This document shows positions 30,126 through 35,637 of a stretch of 35,637 bases of DNA, piece after piece. The position numbers and the translations under genes are program-made. The stretch spans positions 1 through 35,637 of IMG/VR virus record IMGVR_UViG_3300021091_000210; one strand, given 5' to 3'. This DNA is from a virus. Position 1 is the stretch's first letter, and each line of letters opens with the position of its first letter. The notes under the pieces are model-generated. The model was given only the letters and a program-made list of their open reading frames with translations. It was not told where the DNA came from and made no database searches.

Positions 30126-31304
30126 TTAGAACGGCATTTCTTCCTCTTCGGATTTCACTTCGGCAGGTTGAGCCGGAGTGGCAGTAAGATCAATACCAGC
30201 ATCAATCTTGGTATACAGATCAAGGAAAGAAGTCTTGGTCTCACCATCGAAACGATTGATACAGTACTGAATCGCATCCATCTTATCACCAAAGATTGTA
30301 TATGCTTCGGCAATGTGGACAAGACGGCGAGTGGAAATCAATTCATCAATCGCACCTTCTTCGAAAGTCTTACGAATGATATCAGCCCACTTCACAAGAT
30401 TGTCAGCAAATGTAACATCTTGAATGCCAAGATTGTCAAACACTTTCTTAAGAATCTTGGTTTCGACCTTAGTGTCAGGATATTCCTGTTCGACTGTAAT
30501 CGGGAACCGCTCAAGGAAGGCATCATCAAGAATCGTAGCCGCCATGTAGCGACCAGTTTCATCACCTTTACCTTTTGTGTTTGCGGTAGCGATAATGTTG
30601 AAACCAGCAACAGGTTCGACAAACTCACCAGTCTTCTTAATCAGAATACCTTTGCCTTCAAGAATACCTTGCAGACACATAAGTTTGTTAGAGCCACGAT
30701 CAATCTCATCAAGCACAAGGACAGAGCCACGCTTCATTGCTTGAATTACAGGACCATCAAACCATTTGGTCTCGCCATCAATCAGACGAAAGCCACCAAC
30801 CAGATCATCTTCATCGGTCTCAGGTGAAATGTTCACACGGAGAAACTCTCGCTTGGATTGGGCACAAGATTGTTCGACCATGAAAGTCTTGCCGTTGCCA
30901 GACAGACCAGAAACGAAAACAGGATAGAATCGCTTGCTAGCCACAATGGCTTTCATCTTGTCAAAGAAACCAAACGCAACATACAGAGGATTCACTTTTG
31001 GAATTACTGAACCTTCTTCAACACGACCAACAGAGGAAATTTTTGCGACAGGTTTTGCAACAGGCGCAACAGGAGTTTGTCTAGGCATTTCAACCACATT
31101 CGATGCAAGGTTAAGGTCGATGCCGAATTCACTCAACGGCAGTTGATACTTACCACGACCAACTCGATATTTATCAGCCTCAAGCCAAAACTGCCGACTG
31201 AAACCTTCGCTAGAAAGTTCGACCAATTGGGAACGGCTCACAACATTACCATAACGCTTTGCGGCTTTAGTCAAGAAGGCAACTTTTTCGCTTTGGCTAA
31301 TCAT
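30126..31304 (-). CDS. CobS/MoxR-type AAA+ ATPase
   Basis: The start is ATG 31304 with AAAGGA upstream; the GTG before it is not preferred. The 392-aa protein has a variable N-terminal part to about residue 100. An AAA+ domain follows with Walker A GLSGNGKT near 144-151, a DEDDLVGGF loop, Walker B VLVLDEID near 195-202 and sensor IIATANTKGKGDE. This is the CobS-like/MoxR group that remodels partners through a VWA protein. The next upstream gene encodes exactly such a VWA protein, so a complex is likely. No cobalamin genes are nearby. Confidence 0.88.
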   Translation of the reverse strand: MISQSEKVAFLTKAAKRYGNVVSRSQLVELSSEGFSRQFWLEADKYRVGRGKYQLPLSEFGIDLNLASNVVEMPRQTPVAPVAKPVAKISSVGRVEEGSVIPKVNPLYVAFGFFDKMKAIVASKRFYPVFVSGLSGNGKTFMVEQSCAQSKREFLRVNISPETDEDDLVGGFRLIDGETKWFDGPVIQAMKRGSVLVLDEIDRGSNKLMCLQGILEGKGILIKKTGEFVEPVAGFNIIATANTKGKGDETGRYMAATILDDAFLERFPITVEQEYPDTKVETKILKKVFDNLGIQDVTFADNLVKWADIIRKTFEEGAIDELISTRRLVHIAEAYTIFGDKMDAIQYCINRFDGETKTSFLDLYTKIDAGIDLTATPAQPAEVKSEEEEMPF

Positions 31305-31339
31305 CACAAATTTCCTTTCATCATCAAGTTAACAAACAT

Positions 31340-31368
31340 AGTATACCAAAGAATTGGTGGTATGTCAA
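31340..31368 (-). promoter_or_regulatory. Sigma70-type promoter of the AAA+ gene
   Basis: Minus strand TTGACA (31363-31368), 17-base spacer ending TGG, TATACT (31340-31345). A dyad ATACCA-n9-TGGTAT (31343-31363) overlaps the -10. The TGA inside TTGACA is the stop of the VWA gene. Confidence 0.85.
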
Positions 31369-33551
31369 GCAATTTCTGCAATTACTTTGGACAGTAGCAC
31401 TCGGTTGGTCAAGCGGTTTTGATTCATTTTCAGAAATGCACCCTTAAGTTTGCGAGTACTTACTTCTTTGTCCCCAAGGATATCATCCAAGTCTTCATCT
31501 TCAACATTCAGGTTCTTACCACCAGGAATCAAAAAGTACTGATTGTATCCATAGTTAGGAATCGAATAGAATTTTTCACTCTTGAAAGATTTGAAATCAC
31601 TATCAGGAACAAACATATCAAAACGGCGCATTGCATCAAAGAAGTGGCGCTTATTGCCTGGCAGAATATAGAAGCCAATCAAATTGCAACCAGTACGATC
31701 TTTAAGAATCTGCAATAGAACAGGTGTCACACCATTGTCGCCAACACGATATCGTTTTTGTGTCACTTTGTCTTGAATGTAAGAAATACTATGGCGAGTA
31801 GCGGCACCAATTCGAATCGATGAATAAATGTCTTCATTTTTGGTATAAAGACTGCTACTATCATCACCATCAGTAAGAAAGACAACATCAACGATTTCTG
31901 CTTTGTGCGATTTGCGAAAACGATTCACAATGTCACTTGCCGCATAGATTGTTGCATTCAGCGGAGTGCCACCAAGAGTTAGTGCGAGATTCATGTTACC
32001 ACGAACCCTTGCATAGTAATCATTGACTAGGACACTATAGTTTAACAGATCAGTAGCCATCTTACGATACTCTTGATTTTTCATTCGGCTAGAGAAAAGA
32101 TTCAACAGAGTAAACTGTTCTTCAAACGAAATATCGCCAGATTTATTCTTGAATACATTTTTATCCATACGCTTTTTGCAACCGTATTCATCAAATTCTT
32201 CAAAGTATTCGGTAGAGAATGCGTACACTTCAAAAGGCACATTTACTTTACGACAGAAGGTTGTAAGAGTAATCAACTGTTCAACGGTGCCAGTTAGATT
32301 ATCAGTCATGGAACCAGACCAGTCAATGAACATTACAATGCCGTGATTCTTACCAGCAGAAATCGAACCAACTTTGCGAAAGATATTGTCATTGAATTTG
32401 TAAGTGTGAAGTTTATTTGTATCAATCACACCAGTATCAGACACAACCACACGGCGCAATTCAGCCGCTTTCTTTTTCATCTCAAATTCTTTGACAAGAT
32501 ACAAAACTGCATTCTTCGTTTTCTTTTCGAATTCAATCAGAATGTCGTTTTTGTAATCTTGATCTTGACCAAGAAACACTTTGCCAACAAGTTTCTTGAA
32601 TGGCACAATCATCTTGTCATAATCAACTGATTCGGAACATGATGCAAGCGGACCATTGTGAATCTCTTTTTTCTCGGCTAGACCACGGAGAGCCTGTTCA
32701 AGATTTTCATCGGTAGAAGATTTCACTTCATCATAATCTTTCAATTCTGCTGGTTGATGATCTTCGAATTGAGGTTCGGAAGGCTCATGAGAATATGAAC
32801 CACGATCATTTTTCTCATCCTCACCGTCATCTTCATCTTCAGCATCGACCATGTCAGGATTCAAGTCTTGTGCATCATCTTGAAATGGATCATTGAAATC
32901 ATCAAAGTCTTGATCCATATCCATTTCATCATCGAATTCGCCAGCGGCAAGTTTCTCTTTGAATTCTTGCATGGCTTCTTCACGCTTTTGTTCTAACTCT
33001 TCTTTGCAGTAGTCATACAATTCTTTACACACCGAAACAACATCATCAAAGGTATCACAGGCGGCAACCTTTTTGACAAGTGCTTGCTCTTCGGTTGTGA
33101 AATCAACTTGAAAGAAAGGACCAATCTTAAAGTAAAGATTGATTCGATCAATCAATAGCATTTTGTTTACATCTTTGTTTTTTACTTGAAAGAAATCACG
33201 GTTGACAAATTCTTTGTAACCGACATTGAATGATTTTTTGAGACCAGGATAGCGGTCTTTGATGCGCCGTTCAATACGGGCATCTTCAACAACATTGAGG
33301 AATGTTTTGAACCCTTTAGGCATACCTTCTTGACACGCACCATAATCATTTGGTGTATCAATAGCATGACCGACTTCGTGACCAATGAATAGGTCTTCCA
33401 TCTCAGCGGTCATGTCATTTAGAATGGGGAGTGTAAGTGTCCGTGACGCAACATTGAATGATGCCGTATCTGTTTTACGATATTCAACATTGATATTTTC
33501 AGTCGCCAAGAGTTTGGCAAGGTTTGATTTAGAAACTTGAGTGGTTTGCAT
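31365..33551 (-). CDS. VWA-domain protein with HExxH metalloprotease-like motif (CobT-like)
   Basis: The start is taken at ATG 33551 (MQTTQVSKSNLAKLL), with AAAGGG upstream; ATG 33554 is equally possible. The roughly 728-aa protein has an N-terminal zinc-type motif GHEVGHAID with the downstream acidic helix VVEDARIERRI as third-ligand candidate. A long acidic middle follows (about residues 205-260, many Asp/Glu). The C-terminal VWA domain has the MIDAS signature D-W-S-G-S (VMFIDWSGSM) plus FLTDGDDSS. It pairs with the AAA+ ATPase, as in CobS/CobT or MoxR/VWA systems. The role in phage is unknown. Confidence 0.85.
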   Translation of the reverse strand: MQTTQVSKSNLAKLLATENINVEYRKTDTASFNVASRTLTLPILNDMTAEMEDLFIGHEVGHAIDTPNDYGACQEGMPKGFKTFLNVVEDARIERRIKDRYPGLKKSFNVGYKEFVNRDFFQVKNKDVNKMLLIDRINLYFKIGPFFQVDFTTEEQALVKKVAACDTFDDVVSVCKELYDYCKEELEQKREEAMQEFKEKLAAGEFDDEMDMDQDFDDFNDPFQDDAQDLNPDMVDAEDEDDGEDEKNDRGSYSHEPSEPQFEDHQPAELKDYDEVKSSTDENLEQALRGLAEKKEIHNGPLASCSESVDYDKMIVPFKKLVGKVFLGQDQDYKNDILIEFEKKTKNAVLYLVKEFEMKKKAAELRRVVVSDTGVIDTNKLHTYKFNDNIFRKVGSISAGKNHGIVMFIDWSGSMTDNLTGTVEQLITLTTFCRKVNVPFEVYAFSTEYFEEFDEYGCKKRMDKNVFKNKSGDISFEEQFTLLNLFSSRMKNQEYRKMATDLLNYSVLVNDYYARVRGNMNLALTLGGTPLNATIYAASDIVNRFRKSHKAEIVDVVFLTDGDDSSSLYTKNEDIYSSIRIGAATRHSISYIQDKVTQKRYRVGDNGVTPVLLQILKDRTGCNLIGFYILPGNKRHFFDAMRRFDMFVPDSDFKSFKSEKFYSIPNYGYNQYFLIPGGKNLNVEDEDLDDILGDKEVSTRKLKGAFLKMNQNRLTNRVLLSKVIAEIA

Positions 33552-33576
33552 CATTGCCCTTTCGATCACAGACTAT

Positions 33577-33605
33577 ATAGTAACATAACTTTTTGGCAAT
33601 GTCAA
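33577..33605 (-). promoter_or_regulatory. Sigma70-type promoter of the VWA gene
   Basis: Minus strand TTGACA (33600-33605), 17-base spacer ending TGT, TACTAT (33577-33582). The 10-base palindrome ACTATATAGT (33572-33581) overlaps the -10. The stop codon of the 114-aa gene lies in the -35. The -10 match is moderate. Confidence 0.65.
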
Positions 33606-33946
33606 GCAAGTGCCGCCGCTTCATCAATCAACTTGATGCGAGGGTCGGAAGGATTCATCTCTTCAAGCACCATTCGCTCTTCCATCATGTTGCCAACATC
33701 GGCACCAATGTAGGGGTTAGCAGGTTTTGCCTTCGGTTTGAATTCGCTCAAAGGCTTCCACGATATCTTGCGAAAGAACCAGTCAGGCACCGTGACTTTC
33801 ACTTGATAGTCTTTACCGATGAATTTTACTTGGGCTACTGAAAGCGGCATCCAAGATTCACGCCCATCCTTTACAACCAGAATTGCTTTATCGGTTTTCG
33901 CTTTTGAGGTACCGACAATATTGTAATAGGCAACGGTGCGACCCAT
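33602..33946 (-). CDS. Small unknown basic protein
   Basis: A 114-aa protein starting MGRTVAYYNIVGTSKAKTDK. Its first half is beta-rich (AILVVKDGRESWMPLSVAQV; YQVKVTVPDWFFRKI), then a linker FKPKAKPANPY and an acidic helix (MMEERMVLEEM). The ATG overlaps the previous stop as TAATG. The pattern SWMPLSxxxV is familiar from unassigned phage proteins. No function recognised. Confidence 0.78.
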   Translation of the reverse strand: MGRTVAYYNIVGTSKAKTDKAILVVKDGRESWMPLSVAQVKFIGKDYQVKVTVPDWFFRKISWKPLSEFKPKAKPANPYIGADVGNMMEERMVLEEMNPSDPRIKLIDEAAALA

Positions 33947-34248
33947 TATACATTCTCCTTCATGTTAATTTCTTCAAAACCATAATTGGCAACAACAAAG
34001 GTTTTATTGGCGACAAGGTCTTCAATGATATCACCAACTGATACACTATGCATCGGTTCTATTCTCTCAAGTTTAGATTCAGGACCGATATTGCCGATAG
34101 TGAAAACATCATCAAGAGATTTTCCGTCAACTAAAGCGACCATGCGATACTCATCGGATATCTCTGCAATTTGTTCGGCACTCATAAAGTAGAGTTCACG
34201 AACATTGGGATTCTCAAAAGGCAACTGATAGACTGCGAACCGTTTCAT
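33946..34248 (-). CDS. Small unknown protein, first gene of an early unit
   Basis: The start is ATG 34248 (MKRFAVYQLPFENPN) with GAGGAGAG upstream. The GTG at 34269 is a less likely start. The 100-aa product is acidic with EQIAEISDEYRMVALVDGKS, MHSVSVGDIIED and FVVANYGFEEI. The last pattern (VGDhh and YGFEEI) is common in unassigned T4-like phage proteins. It is the first gene behind the promoter at 34279. Function unknown. Confidence 0.78.
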   Translation of the reverse strand: MKRFAVYQLPFENPNVRELYFMSAEQIAEISDEYRMVALVDGKSLDDVFTIGNIGPESKLERIEPMHSVSVGDIIEDLVANKTFVVANYGFEEINMKENV

Positions 34249-34278
34249 TAATCTCTCCTCATCAATCACTATAGATAC

Positions 34279-34306
34279 AGTATACCATAGTGGGTGAGGA
34301 AGTCAA
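34279..34306 (-). promoter_or_regulatory. Sigma70-type promoter
   Basis: Minus strand TTGACT (34301-34306), 16-base spacer ending TGG, TATACT (34279-34284). Arms CACTAT and ATAGTG (34267-34292) flank the -10. It shares TGGTATACT exactly with the AAA+ promoter. Confidence 0.8.
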
Positions 34307-34342
34307 CACTTTTTTTGAATTGTGTTGCAGGAAAACAACAAG

Positions 34343-34368
34343 AAAAAACCCTTGTGGGGCAAGGGTTT
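34343..34368 (-). terminator. Rho-independent terminator after the GIY-YIG gene
   Basis: Minus strand AAACCCTTG-CCCCA-CAAGGGTTT (34346-34368), 9-bp stem, followed by three more T (a run of six). It ends the GIY-YIG transcript. Confidence 0.9.
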
Positions 34369-34394
34369 GGGTGGTGCTTTTAGTTAGTTAGTAC

Positions 34395-35360
34395 TTACTC
34401 ACTAAAGAATTTTGTGAGTGTGTTGGCGGATGCTTGTTCGGCTTCTCTTTTTTTTCTATAATATTCTTTCATTGCCGCAGATTTTTTAGCCTTTATTTCT
34501 GGCTTACTCAAGGCTTCTTTGATTGCCGCAGACATTTTAGCCCTTACTTCTGGCTTACTCAAGGCTTCTTTCGTTGCCGCAGAATGTTTAGCCTTTACTT
34601 CCGGTCTATTCATTGTCGCAGACATTTTAGCCTTTACTTCTGGTCTACTGAAGGCTTCTTTTAATGCCGCAGATATTTTAGCCCTTACTTCTGGCTTACT
34701 TAAGGCTTTTTTCCTTGCCTCGGATATTTTAGCCCTTACTTCTGGTCTACTCATTACCTCAGAATGTCTAGCCTTTACTTCCGGTCTATTCATGGCTTCT
34801 TTCATTGCCGTAGACATTTTAGCCCTTACTTCTGGCTTACTCAAGGCTTCTTTCGTTGCCGCAGATATTTTAGCCCTTACTTCTGGCTTACTCAAGGCTT
34901 CTTTGATTGCCGCAGAATGTTTAGCCTTTGCTTCTGGTCTATTCATTGCCTCAAAATATCTAGCCTTTACTTCTGGTCTATTCATGTAGACTTTCATTGC
35001 CGCAGACATTTTAGCCCTTACTTCTGGCTTACTCAAGGCTTCTTTGATTGCCGCAGATTGTTTCATTCTTGTTTCATCTGACTTTATTGCGCCGCTAGGA
35101 CCCCCATCACCACCATCAGTTAAATTTCTAAGAATTCCTGTGCCATTATCTTTTCTTCCGTATTTTGCAATTAACTCTTTTTCAATCGTAAAGGCTTCTT
35201 CTTCAGTTAAATTTTCAGAGTGAAATATTATTCTTGTTTTATCAGCAGGAAGTTTCATTCTTCTTCCATTATTCGTGAATGCTCTTTTGCCTTTACCTTT
35301 ACCAACATAGTAAGGTGTATTATCTTCTCTCAGATAAAGATAAACATAAAAATCATTCAT
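34395..35360 (-). CDS. GIY-YIG homing-type endonuclease with NUMOD3-like repeat tail
   Basis: A 321-aa protein. The N-terminal GIY-YIG domain has FYVYLYL (4-10) and YYVGKG (17-22) in the GIY and YIG positions, an Arg near 26, and IEKELIAKYG with a candidate catalytic Glu near 60-62. LTDGGDGG follows, as in T4 seg-type enzymes. Residues 110-301 are twelve tandem repeats of 17 or 13 aa built on PEVRAK or PEVKA, like NUMOD3 DNA-binding units. The gene starts within the stop of the partial upstream gene (ATGA) and ends before a terminator. Free-standing homing nucleases spread this way. Confidence 0.92.
   Translation of the reverse strand: MNDFYVYLYLREDNTPYYVGKGKGKRAFTNNGRRMKLPADKTRIIFHSENLTEEEAFTIEKELIAKYGRKDNGTGILRNLTDGGDGGPSGAIKSDETRMKQSAAIKEALSKPEVRAKMSAAMKVYMNRPEVKARYFEAMNRPEAKAKHSAAIKEALSKPEVRAKISAATKEALSKPEVRAKMSTAMKEAMNRPEVKARHSEVMSRPEVRAKISEARKKALSKPEVRAKISAALKEAFSRPEVKAKMSATMNRPEVKAKHSAATKEALSKPEVRAKMSAAIKEALSKPEIKAKKSAAMKEYYRKKREAEQASANTLTKFFSE
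34458..35033 (-). repeat. Tandem 51/39-bp coding repeats in the GIY-YIG gene
   Basis: Nine 17-aa units and three 13-aa units (units 2, 6 and 9), totalling 192 codons. The consensus is [S/N]-[K/R]-P-E-V-[R/K]-A-K-x-S-A-A followed by a variable KEAL. DNA copies are nearly identical, implying recent duplication. A degenerate unit precedes the array (residues 94-109). Confidence 0.9.
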
Positions 35361-35637
35361 GGCTTATAGAAGACAAAAATTGGTTCGTACTTGAGCCACA
35401 TGCCGTTGACCTTGCAAAAGTTTTTTGCTTTTGGTAGACCAGTATCAGGATCAATGCGATTGCCGCCAGGCATTTGTGCGAGTGACATTTTCAAAACGCC
35501 TTTGTACTCCATGCCCAATTCTTCAAGAATGTCACGGCTATCTTTTTCAAGTGGTAGCATGTCTGCACCAAACTTTGCATCAGCAATGTTCCACAATAGA
35601 TAACGATCATTGCGTAACCATTCAACCGCAGTCGCAA
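35357..35637 (-). CDS. Partial CDS, unknown protein (N-terminus off window)
   Basis: The reading frame stays open to the right edge; the visible part is 93 residues ending at TGA 35357-35359. The sequence includes EWLRNDRYLLWNIADAKFG, LEKDSRDILEELGMEYKG, a turn with PGGNRIDPDTGLPKAKN and KYEPIFVFYKP. No start is inside the window; TTG 35596 would be artificial. I do not recognise the family. Its 3' end is followed immediately by the homing endonuclease. Confidence 0.65.
   Translation of the reverse strand, partial: ATAVEWLRNDRYLLWNIADAKFGADMLPLEKDSRDILEELGMEYKGVLKMSLAQMPGGNRIDPDTGLPKAKNFCKVNGMWLKYEPIFVFYKP

Noticed and set aside
30126-31304. Cobalamin biosynthesis role for the CobS-like ATPase.
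   Set aside because: No other cobalamin gene is present and a dedicated VWA partner is adjacent, so the general AAA+ description is safer.
34458-35033. CRISPR array because of regular 39/51-bp spacing.
   Set aside because: The repeats are continuous coding units with no unique spacers and translate into NUMOD3-like modules.

Overview
The window is an AT-rich stretch of a T4-like myovirus genome. All genes I can support lie on the minus strand, packed with ATGA/TAATG overlaps. The evidence for T4 kinship is a nearly complete T4-type replication set: sliding clamp gp45, clamp loader gp44/gp62, the translational repressor RegA, DNA polymerase gp43 (split), UvsX recombinase, gp41 helicase and gp61 primase. 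Four exact T4-type late promoter boxes (TATAAATA) support the same placement. Spanins and lipoproteins indicate a Gram-negative host. The host itself cannot be named from the sequence; the style of several accessory genes resembles marine or freshwater T4-like phages.

Layout in the direction of transcription (from high to low coordinates):
(1) 35.6-33.6 kb: an unidentified gene cut by the window edge, a GIY-YIG endonuclease with a long repeat tail, a terminator, and two small genes.
(2) 33.6-30.1 kb: a VWA/metalloprotease-like protein and a CobS/MoxR-type AAA+ ATPase, each with its own early-type promoter.
(3) 30.0-25.2 kb: a late-promoter glycosyltransferase-like gene, a DUF3310-type protein, gp45, a 52-aa protein, gp44, a PD-(D/E)XK nuclease, a 58-aa protein, gp62 and RegA.
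(4) 25.2-23.7 kb: a small HTH protein with a dyad-bearing promoter and possible attenuator, then a late-promoter cassette of a 74-aa protein and Hsp20, then a 36-aa protein and an Sm-like protein.
(5) 23.7-14.6 kb: DNA polymerase in two genes separated by a 2OG-Fe(II) oxygenase gene, two accessory proteins, a dTDP-glucose dehydratase and cytidylyltransferase pair, UvsX, gp41 and small genes.
(6) 14.5-7.3 kb: a late region with a ligase-like and a nuclease-like protein, both starting with a T4 capsid-targeting-like peptide. A 982-aa nucleotidyltransferase fusion and a 576-aa protein with repeated prohead-protease-like sites follow.
(7) 7.3-1.8 kb: a HAD phosphatase, likely virion proteins, and the lysis group (i-spanin, o-spanin, GH19 endolysin, lipoprotein and holin-like membrane proteins).
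(8) 1.8-0 kb: primase, ThyX, and the start of another gene.

Two transcription signals recur. Seven early/middle-type promoters have a sigma70 -35, a 16-18 bp spacer and an extended -10 (TGn directly before the -10). Four TATAAATA late boxes precede genes plausibly needed late. The most interesting possibility is that the phage packages DNA/RNA end-processing enzymes in its head. The 319-aa and 410-aa proteins carry a CTS-like leader, the latter behind a late box, and they sit next to large modular proteins that look like prohead-protease substrates. No tRNA, rRNA, CRISPR array or insertion sequence was seen, and no stretch over 300 bases lacks a gene.
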